The notes beneath the pieces were generated by a model. It was not told where the DNA came from. It saw only the letters and a program-made list of their open reading frames with translations, and ran no database searches. From NCBI GenBank assembly GCA_963785415.1, contig CAWAVB010000001.1, positions 496,001 to 560,000 on the forward strand: 64,000 nt of DNA, given 5' to 3'. The stretch comes from Bog-793 sp963785415 (lineage in GTDB: Bacteria; Actinomycetota; Acidimicrobiia; Acidimicrobiales; Bog-793). Positions within the stretch are counted from its first letter, which is position 1, and each line of letters begins with the position of its first letter. Positions 32,888-44,460 of this stretch are shown one piece after another. Both the position numbers and the translations under genes were made by a program.

Positions 32888-34192
32888 TCAGGTGCCCGAG
32901 GTCCACGAGCCGAGGTAGATGCGCTGCGCCTCCGTGAGCACGTCGACCGCGATGCCCATCGAGGCGAGCTTCAGCCGGGCGATCTCCTGGTCGATCTCGG
33001 TCGGCACGTCGTAGACGCGCGGCTCGAGCTCGCCCCGATGGGCGAGCACCCACTCGACGGCGAGCGACTGGTTGGCGAACGACATGTCCATCACCGCCGC
33101 CGGGTGACCCTCGGCCCCGCCGAGGTTGACGAGGCGACCCTCGGCGACGACGAGGATCCGCTTGGTCCCGCCCGTGGCGGCGGGGATGGCGAACTCCTCG
33201 ACGTTCGGGCGCACCTCGCGACGCCGACCGTCGGCGAGCTTGGCGAGCGCGACGAGGTCGATCTCCACGTCGAAATGGCCCGAGTTGGCGACGATCGCGC
33301 CATCCGCCATTACCGCGAAGTGCTCGGCGCGCAGCACGTCCCGGTTGCCGGTCACCGTGATGAAGATCTCGCCGTCCTGCGCGGCGACCTCCATCGGCGC
33401 CACCCGGAAACCGTCCATCACGGCCTCGAGGGCGCGCAGCGGGTTGATCTCGGTGACCGTGACGATGGCGCCGAGCCCGCGCGCCCGCGAGGCGACGCCC
33501 TTGCCGCAGTAGCCGTAGCCCGCCACGACGACGCGCGATCCCGCGAACAACACGTTCGTCGAGCGGATGATCCCGTCGAGCGTCGACTGTCCCGTGCCGT
33601 AGCGGTTGTCGAACATGTGCTTCGTGTCGGCGTCGTTCACGGCGATGATCGGGTAACCGAGCGCGCCGTCGCGCTCCATCGCGCGCAGCCGGATCACACC
33701 CGTCGTCGTCTCCTCGGTCCCGGCCGAGACCTCGGCGACCTGCGCGGCCCGCGACTGGTGCAGACGCGAGACGAGGTCGCACCCGTCGTCCATTGTGACC
33801 GTCGGATGGGCGTCGAGCGCCGCGTCGATGTGCTCGTAGTACCGGGCCGAGTCCTCGCCGCGTACGGCGTACGTCTCGATTTTCTCGTCGAGAACGAGCG
33901 ACGCGGCGACGTCATCCTGGGTCGACAGGGGGTTCGACGCGCACGCGACCACCCGGGCGCCGCCGGCCTTCAGCGTCCGCAACAGGTTCGCCGTCTCGGT
34001 CGTGATGTGCAGACACGCCGCGATCGTCGCGCCGGCGAGCGGCCGCTCGGCCGCGAACCGCTGCTGAATCGACGCGAGAACGGGCATGTTCGAGCTCGCC
34101 CAGGCGATCCTCTGGCGCCCGAGCTCGGCGAGGGAGGCGTCGGCGAAGTCGCCGGGGGTCGCGTGCGGAGGAGTCGTCGAGTTCTTGCCCAC
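32888..34192 (-). CDS. ahcY: Adenosylhomocysteinase
   Basis: Hydrolyses S-adenosylhomocysteine to homocysteine and adenosine, removing the inhibitor of SAM-dependent methylation. The 434 residues contain ACLHITTETANLLRTL, DDGCDLVSRLH, NDADTKHMFDNRYGTGQST with the NAD-dependent active-site Lys, the Rossmann motif VVVAGYGYCGKGVASRARGL near 215, and DVEIDLVAL. The C-terminal Lys-Tyr that normally closes the NAD site is not at the end; the protein ends RIYLGSWTSGT, as in shorter bacterial forms. The GTG start has GGAAAGGG upstream. Confidence 0.95.
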   Translation of the reverse strand: MGKNSTTPPHATPGDFADASLAELGRQRIAWASSNMPVLASIQQRFAAERPLAGATIAACLHITTETANLLRTLKAGGARVVACASNPLSTQDDVAASLVLDEKIETYAVRGEDSARYYEHIDAALDAHPTVTMDDGCDLVSRLHQSRAAQVAEVSAGTEETTTGVIRLRAMERDGALGYPIIAVNDADTKHMFDNRYGTGQSTLDGIIRSTNVLFAGSRVVVAGYGYCGKGVASRARGLGAIVTVTEINPLRALEAVMDGFRVAPMEVAAQDGEIFITVTGNRDVLRAEHFAVMADGAIVANSGHFDVEIDLVALAKLADGRRREVRPNVEEFAIPAATGGTKRILVVAEGRLVNLGGAEGHPAAVMDMSFANQSLAVEWVLAHRGELEPRVYDVPTEIDQEIARLKLASMGIAVDVLTEAQRIYLGSWTSGT

Positions 34193-34210
34193 GTTGCACC
34201 CTTTCCGTCT

Positions 34211-34242
34211 TCGTGCGGCCGCACGAGCGCGGCCGCACGAGC
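34211..34242. repeat. Palindrome and tandem 14-base repeat in the ahcY leader
   Basis: Bases 34211-34226 form a perfect 16-base palindrome (TCGTGCGGCCGCACGA). The 14-base unit GCGGCCGCACGAGC occurs twice in tandem at 34215-34228 and 34229-34242. These lie 19-50 bases upstream of the ahcY GTG, in its presumed leader or promoter. They could be an operator for a dimeric regulator or an RNA hairpin that can re-pair between copies. The pattern does not match the SAH riboswitch consensus that I know. Confidence 0.6.
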
Positions 34243-34291
34243 AATCAAGACCTGGCTCGTGCCGACCATACCGCCGATCGGGACAACATTG

Positions 34292-35368
34292 TCACCCCGG
34301 ACGCCGGCGCCGGCGGACCGGGCCTTCGGGCGCGCCTTTCGGCGACTCGTCGATCGCCGGGGCCGGCCCGGGGTCGACGCCCGCGGCCGCGGCGAGTCGC
34401 AACGAGACAAACTCCCCCACGACGACGAGGTCGACGAGCTGTGCGAGCGGCCCCGCCCCCTCGGCGTGCACGACAAGCCGGTCGGCGACGACCTCGGCAA
34501 GCAGCTCATCGACGCGCCCGAAGGCCCGGCCCGCCGGCGCCGGTTCGAAGTCCGACCGCAGCTCGATGAGCGTGAGGACCTGGCGCGTGACGTCGCCCGC
34601 CTGGCCGAAGGCCGCGATCGTGTCGGCGAGGAGCTCCGGCACGCTCGCCACCACGGCGAGGGTGCGGGCGTTCGCGGCGATCTCGGACTGCCACCAGCGC
34701 GCCGCGGCAGCGCCGAGGCCCGATGCCCCACAGAGCATGGGGAACGTCCGGCCGATCCGGCGCGCGAGCTCGCCCGCGACACCGCCACCCGCCGTGATGA
34801 GCGCGTCGCGACGGTGCGCCGCCTGGCGGCTCGCCGCGACGAGCGCGGCCCCCACCGGTTCGACGAGCCCCGCCCGCTCCAGGCCGACGAGCAACGCGAC
34901 GACCATGGCGAGCAACGCGCCGCGCGCCCGCGGTGCGTCCGGGAGGGAGACGACCGGGGCGCCCGCCTCGGCGGCGAGGCGCCCGAGCTCTCCGCCGCGC
35001 GTGATCGCGACGAGGCGGGCTCCGCGCCTTACTGCGTCCCGGGCGGCGCTGCAGGCATCCGGTTCGTCCCCCGTGAACGCCGTGACGAAGACGAGCGAAT
35101 TCCGGCCGACGAAGCCCGGGAGGTCGCCTCCCGACACCCCGACGAGCGGCACCCGGGCCGTCGCCCCGACGACGGCGCCGACCATCTCGGCTGCGCCCCG
35201 CGCCGGCCCGTCACCCCAGGCGACGACGGCGCCGGTCGGGGAGGCGTCGAGGCGGCCGAGGCCCGCGGCGTCCTCGATCGAGGAGTCGAGGAGCTCGGGA
35301 AGCGCCCCCGCCGCGGCGAACATCCCGAGCGAGTCGAGCGGCTGGTCCCCGCCGACCGCGCGGATCAC
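34292..35368 (-). CDS. SIS-domain phosphoglucose/phosphomannose isomerase-like protein (TobH type)
   Basis: 358-residue protein with two SIS folds: a first with VVAWGDGPARGAAEM and PLVGVSGGDLPGFVG, and a second beginning near residue 175. C-terminal motifs are FPMLCGASGLGAAAARWWQ (GSxGLG-like) and the Arg/Lys-rich end. In mycobacteria a similar gene (Rv3256c, TobH-like) lies beside manB and manA, suggesting fructose-6-phosphate/mannose-6-phosphate interconversion or a regulatory sugar-phosphate-binding role. GTG at 35368 overlaps the Trm112-like stop (GTGA). The much longer open frame upstream is antisense to manB. Confidence 0.8.
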   Translation of the reverse strand: MIRAVGGDQPLDSLGMFAAAGALPELLDSSIEDAAGLGRLDASPTGAVVAWGDGPARGAAEMVGAVVGATARVPLVGVSGGDLPGFVGRNSLVFVTAFTGDEPDACSAARDAVRRGARLVAITRGGELGRLAAEAGAPVVSLPDAPRARGALLAMVVALLVGLERAGLVEPVGAALVAASRQAAHRRDALITAGGGVAGELARRIGRTFPMLCGASGLGAAAARWWQSEIAANARTLAVVASVPELLADTIAAFGQAGDVTRQVLTLIELRSDFEPAPAGRAFGRVDELLAEVVADRLVVHAEGAGPLAQLVDLVVVGEFVSLRLAAAAGVDPGPAPAIDESPKGAPEGPVRRRRRPG

Positions 35369-35634
35369 CCTCCCTGCCGCTCCTCCGGTCGCGACGGCCC
35401 GGCAGGCCCGCCTCCGGTGACGACCGCCGCACGCTCGCGCGCGGTCAGCCGCGCCGCCTCGGCGTCGTCGACGCTTTCCGCCTCGGCGACGAGGAGCACC
35501 GGGATCCCGTCGCGCACCGCGTATCGCCGGCGAAGACGCGGGTTGTAAAGCGTCGACTCGTCGGCGAGGTACCACAGCGGTCCCTTGTCCTCCGGATCGA
35601 CGAGGATCGACAGCAGGAACGGATCGAGACTCAT
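35365..35634 (-). CDS. Trm112 family protein
   Basis: Small protein of 89 residues with the COG2835 pattern: LLSILVDPEDKGPLWYLADE at the start, then YNPRLRRRYAVRDGIPVLLVAEAESV. The zinc Cys pair found in many Trm112 proteins is absent (PEDKGPL replaces CPxCKGPL), as in related actinobacterial sequences. Eukaryotic Trm112 activates methyltransferases; bacterial roles are unknown. It is conserved between manB and the SIS gene in actinobacteria, which suggests a link with mannose metabolism. ATG start, 9 bases downstream of manB. Confidence 0.85.
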   Translation of the reverse strand: MSLDPFLLSILVDPEDKGPLWYLADESTLYNPRLRRRYAVRDGIPVLLVAEAESVDDAEAARLTARERAAVVTGGGPAGPSRPEERQGG

Positions 35635-35643
35635 CGCGTCTCC

Positions 35644-37035
35644 TCAGTGGTCGTGCTCGGCATCCCGAATGAGCGCCTCGACCTCGGCGACGTGGCCGGC
35701 GCACGATCCGGCGTCGGCCGCCTCGACGTTCAGCCGCAGCAGCGGCTCGGTGTTCGACGGCCGCAGGTTGAACCACCAGTCCCCGGAGTCGACCGTCAGT
35801 CCGTCGAGATCGTCGACGGGCCGGCCGAGCCCGGCGTAGTGCTTGGCGATCGCGGCGATGACGCTCGACGTGTCGGCGACACGCGTGTTGAGCTCGCCTG
35901 AGTCGGCGTAGCGCTCGAACGGCTGTCGCAGCTGGGAAAGGGGCACGTTCGCCCGGCAGAGCGCCTCGAGCACCGTGACCGCGGCGATGATCCCCGAGTC
36001 CGCCCGGAAGTTGTCCCGGAAGTAGTAGTGCCCGGAGTGCTCGCCCGCGAAAACGGCTCCCGTCTCGGCCATCCGGGCCTTGATGAACGAGTGCCCGACC
36101 CTCGTGCGCACCGCCACCCCGCCGCACTCGCCGATCACCTCGGGGACGGTCTTCGAGCAGATGACGTTGTAAAGGATGGTCGCGCCGGGGTGCTTCTCGA
36201 GCATCGCCCGGGCGACGATCGCCGTCGTCGTCGACCCCGAGAGCGGCTCCCCGAGCTCGTCGACTAAGAACACGCGGTCGGCGTCGCCGTCGAAGGCAAG
36301 ACCGACGTCGGCCTCCGTGGCGAGGATGCGGGCGCGCAGGTCGGCGAGGTTCTCCCGTTCGAGCGGATTCGCCGGGTGGTTGGGGAAGGTCCCGTCGAGC
36401 TCGCCGAAAAGGACGTCGAGCGTGCAGGGCAGGCCCTCGAAGACGCGGGGCGCGATGAGGCCCCCCATGCCGTTCGCCGTGTCGGCGACGACCCGCAGCG
36501 GCACAAGGCTCGAGACGTCGATGAAGGAACGGACGTGGCGGGCGAAATCTCCGACCCAGTCCCGGTCGTCGAGCGCCGTCGACACGGCGGGGACCCGTGG
36601 CGAACCCGCTGCGAGCATCTCCTCGGCCACGCGCTCGATCTCGGAAAGCCCGGTGTCCTGGGCGACGGGTTTCGCACCGCCGAGGCAGAACTTGATCCCG
36701 TTGTACTCGGGCGGGTTGTGTGAGGCGGTGAGCATCGCGCCGGGCGCTCCGAGAACGCCGGACGCGAAGTAGAGCAGGTCCGTCGAGGCGAGGCCGATGA
36801 AAACGACTTCGGCGCCTTCGGACTCCACGCCGGCGGTGAACGCGCTGGCGAGCTCGACTCCTGACGTCCGCATGTCGTGGGCGACGGCGAGGCGCCACGC
36901 GTCCTCTGCCCCACGGACGAACCGGGCGAAACTTGCCCCGATCGCGAAGCAGCGCGCGGCGTCGAGCTCGGTCGGCACGATCCCGCGCACGTCGTAGGCC
37001 TTGAAGATCGCGCCGAACTCGCCGGAATCCGCCAT
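35644..37035 (-). CDS. manB: Phosphomannomutase/phosphoglucomutase
   Basis: Interconverts mannose-6-P and mannose-1-P (or the glucose analogues), feeding GDP-mannose made by the manC homologue at 50-51 kb. The 463 residues have the phosphoserine loop TASHNP (Ser105), the metal loop DGDADRVFL near 250, GEHSGHYYF near 335 and the C-terminal phosphate-binding RPSNTEPLLRL. The ATG at 37035 begins the conserved KAYDVRG domain within 10 residues. TATTGT ends eight bases before it with no good SD, so a leaderless mRNA is possible. Confidence 0.94.
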   Translation of the reverse strand: MADSGEFGAIFKAYDVRGIVPTELDAARCFAIGASFARFVRGAEDAWRLAVAHDMRTSGVELASAFTAGVESEGAEVVFIGLASTDLLYFASGVLGAPGAMLTASHNPPEYNGIKFCLGGAKPVAQDTGLSEIERVAEEMLAAGSPRVPAVSTALDDRDWVGDFARHVRSFIDVSSLVPLRVVADTANGMGGLIAPRVFEGLPCTLDVLFGELDGTFPNHPANPLERENLADLRARILATEADVGLAFDGDADRVFLVDELGEPLSGSTTTAIVARAMLEKHPGATILYNVICSKTVPEVIGECGGVAVRTRVGHSFIKARMAETGAVFAGEHSGHYYFRDNFRADSGIIAAVTVLEALCRANVPLSQLRQPFERYADSGELNTRVADTSSVIAAIAKHYAGLGRPVDDLDGLTVDSGDWWFNLRPSNTEPLLRLNVEAADAGSCAGHVAEVEALIRDAEHDH

Positions 37036-37081
37036 GTCCACCGACAATACCCGTGCCGTCCCGGACCCCACGGCCCTTGGC

Positions 37082-37873
37082 CTAGAAATGGATCATGGCG
37101 ATCGAGAAGAACGCCACGGCGTTGAACGTCGCGTGGGCGACGATCCCGGTTCCCAACCGCCCGGTTTTCGTCGCCAGGGCGCCGAGCACGATGCCGAAGC
37201 CGGCGAGCGCCGGGAACTCCAGCGCCTCGAAGTGCGCGAGCCCGAAGACGAGCCCGACGACGACGACCGCCACCGGGACGGCGGCTGCCGCCGAGAAGGT
37301 CGCGAACCGCCCGATCAGCGCGCGTTGCAGCAGCCCCCGGAAGAACAGCTCCTCGACGAGGGGACTGCCGACGCAGACGAGCAGGGCGAGCACGACGAGA
37401 CCGGGACCGTGCACGTTGGCGATGAGCGAGCGTGCCGGCTGGTCGAGCCGGTGGAAAAGGTGCGGCACGAAGGGCTCGAGCGGCAGCTCCAGGAGCGCGA
37501 CGAGGCCGAACTGCGCGACGACGCCGCAGGCGATCCCGACGGGTACGTCCGGCCAGACCCGGAAGGCGAGCCCGTACTCGCGGGCGAGCACGGACAGCGT
37601 GCGCCGGCCCGCCCGCCCCGGTTTCGACCAAGCGGCGCCGACCGCGGCGCCGGCGAAGCCGAGCCACAGCCCGGCGAGACTGACGACGTCGCCACCGAAC
37701 CCGCCCGACCCGTGGTGGAGCCCGCTCGCCGCGACGTAGGCGCTGACGGCAACGACGGAGCACAGGAACCCGGCGGCGATGCCGCCGAGCGCCCAGCCGA
37801 TCCCGTAGGGGTTCGCGCCCACGAGCCCGCGTCTCGCGACGTCGTCGACCCCGCGCGATTCAGCCACGTCCAC
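37082..37873 (-). CDS. CPBP family intramembrane metalloprotease
   Basis: Rce1/Abi-like membrane protease, 263 residues with about seven or eight hydrophobic segments. Catalytic motifs are VEELFFRGLLQRAL (EExxxR, near residue 170), FGLAHFEAL (FxxxH) and the last helix VAHATFNAVAFF with a conserved His/Asn. Substrate unknown; relatives process prenylated proteins or protect against bacteriocins. ATG start. It is divergent from ftsH with about 95 bases between starts. Confidence 0.9.
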   Translation of the reverse strand: MDVAESRGVDDVARRGLVGANPYGIGWALGGIAAGFLCSVVAVSAYVAASGLHHGSGGFGGDVVSLAGLWLGFAGAAVGAAWSKPGRAGRRTLSVLAREYGLAFRVWPDVPVGIACGVVAQFGLVALLELPLEPFVPHLFHRLDQPARSLIANVHGPGLVVLALLVCVGSPLVEELFFRGLLQRALIGRFATFSAAAAVPVAVVVVGLVFGLAHFEALEFPALAGFGIVLGALATKTGRLGTGIVAHATFNAVAFFSIAMIHF

Positions 37874-37968
37874 ACCCTGAGCGTCGCCCGCCCGGAACGG
37901 CAGGTCAACTCCCTCGACGCCGCGCCGTGCCGACCGGCCTTACGGGCCGGGCGCCTACGATGTGCCTG

Positions 37969-40026
<2,058 letters not shown>

Positions 40027-41467
40027 AGCTCGTCGGCCGCGACGACGGGCACGTCGCTCGTCACCCGCAGCGAAAGCCGCCCCGCCGCGCTAGCCAGGTC
40101 GGCGAGATCGACGACGACCGAGCCGTCGGCGGCGACCGTGAACGGGCCGAGGCCGGCGAACGAGCCCGCGATGGGGGTGATCTCGACCGTCGCCGGCACC
40201 GCACCGGTGTTCGTCACGGTGACGAGCTCCGAGATGTGCGCGTCACTCTGGCCGCCGGCGAGGATCCACTGCCTGGCCGCGCCCGGCACCCCGGTGGTGA
40301 CGGTGAACCCGACGGGGAGCGACGGCAGGCGGAAAAGGGCCACGCGCCGGCGCGCCGCGGCGCTCCGCGCCCGCCGGGCGGCGACGTGGATCGGCGAGGC
40401 GACGGCGAGCTCACGTGCCGCGACGACCGGCTCGTCGTTTCTCGAGGTGATGCTCGCCCAGCGGAGGGCGGCGGCAGACTCGTCTGGCGCCGGCGCGTAG
40501 CGCGTCGTCGCGCCGGGGCCGAGCGAGAGAGAGATCTCGCCGACCCCGCTCGGCCCGCCGAGGTGGATCTCGACCGAGGCGGTCCGTTTCCCGGGGTTCA
40601 AGATGTCGAAGGTCTGCTGCGCCGACGCCCCCGCCGGGGCCGCGGCGAAGAACCACCGCGCGGCCGGGCGGGCGATCGGGCCCTCGAGGGCCTCGAGCGT
40701 CATCGCCTGGTTCGTCACGATGTCGAGCGCCCCGGCGACGATCGCGCCCCCCGACGAACGCACCGTCGCCGACACGAAGCGCCGGAACGGAAGCGAGTGG
40801 GCGACATAGAGGACGACGACGTGACCCGCGGCAACCTGGACCCCCTGGAAGGCCGGGGGCGCTTGCGGTCCGATCGGCGTGGCGAACGTCACACTGGCGA
40901 CCGCGGGGGTCGCGCCGGGGTCAAACAGCGCGATCGCGAGGTTGTCCTTCGCCTCCGTGCTCCCGGCCATGAGGTACTGGATCCCCGTCGCCTGCTCGGT
41001 GCACGGCGAGGCGTCCGGCCCGGCGGCGCCGTGGACGAGCTCGACGACCTCGACATCCCGCCCGTCGACGATCACCCGGGCCGCGGCGAACGACGAGGCG
41101 TGGATGTGCGAGAGCCCGAGGACCGACTCCGACGCCCCTGCCACGGCGAACGTCTCGGTCGTCGTCGCGCCCGAGACGAGGACGGTCGTGACGGACGCCG
41201 TGACCGGGGACGGGGCCCGGTTCACGATCGCGATCGACGCCGCCTCGTGGGGCGTCCCGACCGGCAACGGGCCCGCACAGAACCACGCCGTCGAGGTCGC
41301 GCCCGGCTCGCCGCGCACCGCGGCGGCGACCGACCCCGAGGCCGGAGGCGTCGCGGCGGGATGGATGAGCGCGCTCGCCGCCCCGGCGAGCGCGAAGGCG
41401 GCGGCGACCGCGGCGATGAACGAGAGCCGACGGCGCTCGACGAACGCGACCCGGCCGTTCGTGGCGG

Positions 41468-44401
41468 TCACGACCGTGCCCCCACGAGCTCCGCTCCCTC
41501 AGGGGCGACGGGCGGGCTGGCCGGTGACGCCGCGGCGCGCCGCGACCGCCGGGCCCGCCGGCGCCGGGAGACTGCGACCACGCCCGTGAACAACCAGCAG
41601 CCGATCGCCGCCGCGACCCCGATTTCGCGGAGTGGCACCGGGGTCCCGCCTCCCGGGACCGAAGGGGCCGCGACCTCGTCGGGTCGCCAGGACGTGTTCT
41701 CGAAGAAATACGTCCCTCCTTCGCTCGGCAGCTCCCGCAGGTCGAGCTGGCCGGCGAGCGTGGCGATGAGGTTGGCGGGCGGGGGCGCCGCGGCGGCGGA
41801 TTGCACACCGGGCAGCACCGGCGCGAACGCCGTCGGCACGACGATCACCTTGACGCCGCCGGGCGCGAGGAGCTTCCCGAGCTCGACCGTGCGCCCGAGC
41901 TCGGCGTCGTCGACCGCCGCGGCCAGCCGCGCCGCGTCGCCGGGATTGGCGTTCGGCCAGAGCGCCGTGGCGTCCGGCAGACCGGTGACGGTCAGCGCCT
42001 CGGCGAAACCGGGGCGAACCTGCCAGCCGACGAGCGGCAGGGCGAGCGGCGCGCCGAGCCAGAGCTCGCGCCCCTGACCCTTCTGGTTCCCGGTGGCGGT
42101 GAGGACCGAGTCGTAGCCGATCTGCGGGACATCCCATCGTCCCCCCCAGGCCGCCCCGAGCACCGGCAGCAGGCCCGCCAGGGCGACGACGGCGAAACCG
42201 ATCGTCGCCAACTGACGCCAGCCGAGCCGCGAGCCGGACACCTCGCGGGCCATCGACGAGACACCCAGCCCGACGAGCACCGCGACGCACGCCGCCGCCG
42301 GCACGAGAAGGACGCGAGCCGCTCCGCCCCCGGCGCCGAGCCAGCCCTCCCCCGCGGCCCAGGTGAAGGCGACAGTCGCCAACAGCGCGCCCCACAGCCG
42401 CACGCACCAGGCGAAGCGCTCTGCCGTCCCCACGACGACGACGAAGAGCGCCGCCACGACGAAGGCGTAGCTGATCGGGCCGGCGCCGATCGGGCCGAGG
42501 TCGAAGCGCAGAAGCGAGGCGAGATTCGGCACCCCTGCCCCCGACGACGTGACCCCCGTGATCGCGCTCCAGCGGGCCCCGGGCTGCAAGAACGTGACCG
42601 ACCAGGGGAAGCACAGCAAAATGGCGACGACGGCCGAACCGCCGGCGACGACGAGGCTGCGCAACGACTGCACGCCCCGTGCGGCGCCCCGGAAGGCGAA
42701 CGTGACCCCGACGAAGGCGACGGCGACGACGAGCATGGCGAGCACCGCCGCCGGCGCGAACGAGGCGACGACGGCGACGATCACGCCCAGGCTGAGGCAT
42801 TCCTCGACCGTCGCGCGCCCGACGACCGGCACCGGCTCGTCGGAGTACGGCGGGAGCGCGGTCGCCCGGGCGATCCGGGCGAGTATCCAGGGCATCCCGC
42901 CGTAGACGACGAGCGCCTGGAGGTCGCCCCGCGCGAGGTCGTTCCAGACGAGCGGGAGGAAAAGGTACGTGATCCCCGCGGCGAACGACGCGGCGCGGGG
43001 ACCGAGCGGGCGGACGAGGCGCACGACGCCGAACACCCCGGCGACGACGGCAACGACCATGCCGACTTTCAGGACGACGCCCATCGACCCCGCGGCGACG
43101 AAGCCCGCCAGGCCGAGGATTGCGAACGCCGGCGAGGCCGGTCCCGTCGGCTGGGTCCCCCGGTCCGTCGTCCCGCCGAGGTAGGTCGCGATGAGGTGGA
43201 ACGGCTCCGGGATCGGCAGGTACCCGCCGACGAGGGGAAGATGGCCGACGAGGAGCAGCCGTGATCCGGCGACGGCGACGAAGCCGGCGGCCAAGGCGCA
43301 GATCGTCATCCAACGCGGCCGGTGCCCCGCCTGCTCGCCCTCGGCCCGCAGGCGCTTCGGGCCGTGCCGGCGGCTCCAGCGCAGGACCACCGCCTCGACC
43401 CGGGAACGCGCCGCCCGCATCAACCGCGAGGACCGGCGCGCGACGAGGCGCAGCACGACCCGGTCCGGCACCCGACGGGTCGCGCCGACCGCGGCCCGGG
43501 CGCCGCCGAGGTCGCGGGCCGGCGCCAGATTCCAGCGCCAGGCGTCGATCACCTCCTTCGCCCGGCGGCGCCGGCCGACCAGCGCGAAGTACACGACCTC
43601 CATAACGCTCAGCAACGCGAACTCGACGACGATCCGCGTCCGCCGGGTCGGCCCGTAGTTCTTGAGGACGGCGCGCAGCATGTGACGCCACTGCAGGGCG
43701 CGGGCGTCCGGCAGCGACCGGTGGCGCGCCGCCGTGGCCTCGAGGTGGGCCACCGTCGCGGCCGGCGTGACGACGACCCGGGCGCCGGCGATGCGGGCCC
43801 GCCACGACAGGTCGATGTCCTCGCCGAGCATCGAGATCTGGTCGTCGAAGCCCCCGATCGCGGCGAACAGGTCGGCGCGCACGAGGATGCAGCCGCCCGG
43901 GACGGCGAAGACCTCGCGGGGCTCGTCGTGCTGGGACTGGTCGAACTCCCGGCGCTCGACCCGGCGCACCGGCGCGCCGAAGCGGTCCATGTCCAGGCCG
44001 AGTTGCAGGATACGGTCCGGCTCAGCCTCGTCGACGAGCTTCGGGCCGACGATCCCGGCGTTCGAGCGCATCGCCTCTTCGACCATCACCCGAACGGCGT
44101 CGCGATCGAGGACGACGTCGTCGTGGCAGAACAGGTAGTAGGCCGCGCCGTGCACGACGTCGCGCGCCGCGTTCGCACTCGGGCCGAAACCGGCGTTCTT
44201 CTCGAGCCGGACGACGTAGAAGCCCGGCGCGACCGCGGCGACGCGGGGCGCGAGGGGCTCGCCGCTTGCCGCATCGACGACGAGCGTCGTCAGGTCCGAG
44301 TAGTCCTGCGCCAGAAGCGCGCTCAGGCACCTCTCGAACCACGGTCCAGAATCGGAGGCTACGACGACGGCGACGACCGGTGGCGCGTGATCCTCCGGCA
44401 T
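41468..44401 (-). CDS. Large membrane protein with N-terminal GT2 glycosyltransferase domain
   Basis: 977 residues. The GT2 domain (about 1-270) shows VAVVVASDSGPWFERCLSAL, the DxD-like FCHDDVVLDRDAV, GGCILVRADLFAAIGGFDD and EDIDLSWRARIAG. After a basic linker come about 12 hydrophobic segments (residues ~360-850) and a C-terminal extracytoplasmic part followed by a last helix and an Arg-rich tail. It is likely an envelope polysaccharide transferase with a polyprenyl-linked donor or acceptor. The ATG at 44401 lacks a strong SD; GTG at 44413 is an alternative. Co-translated with the DUF5719 gene. Confidence 0.88.
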   Translation of the reverse strand: MPEDHAPPVVAVVVASDSGPWFERCLSALLAQDYSDLTTLVVDAASGEPLAPRVAAVAPGFYVVRLEKNAGFGPSANAARDVVHGAAYYLFCHDDVVLDRDAVRVMVEEAMRSNAGIVGPKLVDEAEPDRILQLGLDMDRFGAPVRRVERREFDQSQHDEPREVFAVPGGCILVRADLFAAIGGFDDQISMLGEDIDLSWRARIAGARVVVTPAATVAHLEATAARHRSLPDARALQWRHMLRAVLKNYGPTRRTRIVVEFALLSVMEVVYFALVGRRRRAKEVIDAWRWNLAPARDLGGARAAVGATRRVPDRVVLRLVARRSSRLMRAARSRVEAVVLRWSRRHGPKRLRAEGEQAGHRPRWMTICALAAGFVAVAGSRLLLVGHLPLVGGYLPIPEPFHLIATYLGGTTDRGTQPTGPASPAFAILGLAGFVAAGSMGVVLKVGMVVAVVAGVFGVVRLVRPLGPRAASFAAGITYLFLPLVWNDLARGDLQALVVYGGMPWILARIARATALPPYSDEPVPVVGRATVEECLSLGVIVAVVASFAPAAVLAMLVVAVAFVGVTFAFRGAARGVQSLRSLVVAGGSAVVAILLCFPWSVTFLQPGARWSAITGVTSSGAGVPNLASLLRFDLGPIGAGPISYAFVVAALFVVVVGTAERFAWCVRLWGALLATVAFTWAAGEGWLGAGGGAARVLLVPAAACVAVLVGLGVSSMAREVSGSRLGWRQLATIGFAVVALAGLLPVLGAAWGGRWDVPQIGYDSVLTATGNQKGQGRELWLGAPLALPLVGWQVRPGFAEALTVTGLPDATALWPNANPGDAARLAAAVDDAELGRTVELGKLLAPGGVKVIVVPTAFAPVLPGVQSAAAAPPPANLIATLAGQLDLRELPSEGGTYFFENTSWRPDEVAAPSVPGGGTPVPLREIGVAAAIGCWLFTGVVAVSRRRRARRSRRAAASPASPPVAPEGAELVGARS

Positions 44402-44460
44402 CGGAGACTTCACGCTAGCCGGGGTGGCGCGACGACGCTCGAATGCCGCGAAACCGGTGC

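Noticed and set aside
34193..34260. SAH riboswitch upstream of ahcY
   Set aside because: The known consensus is not present; only the palindromic repeats are seen.
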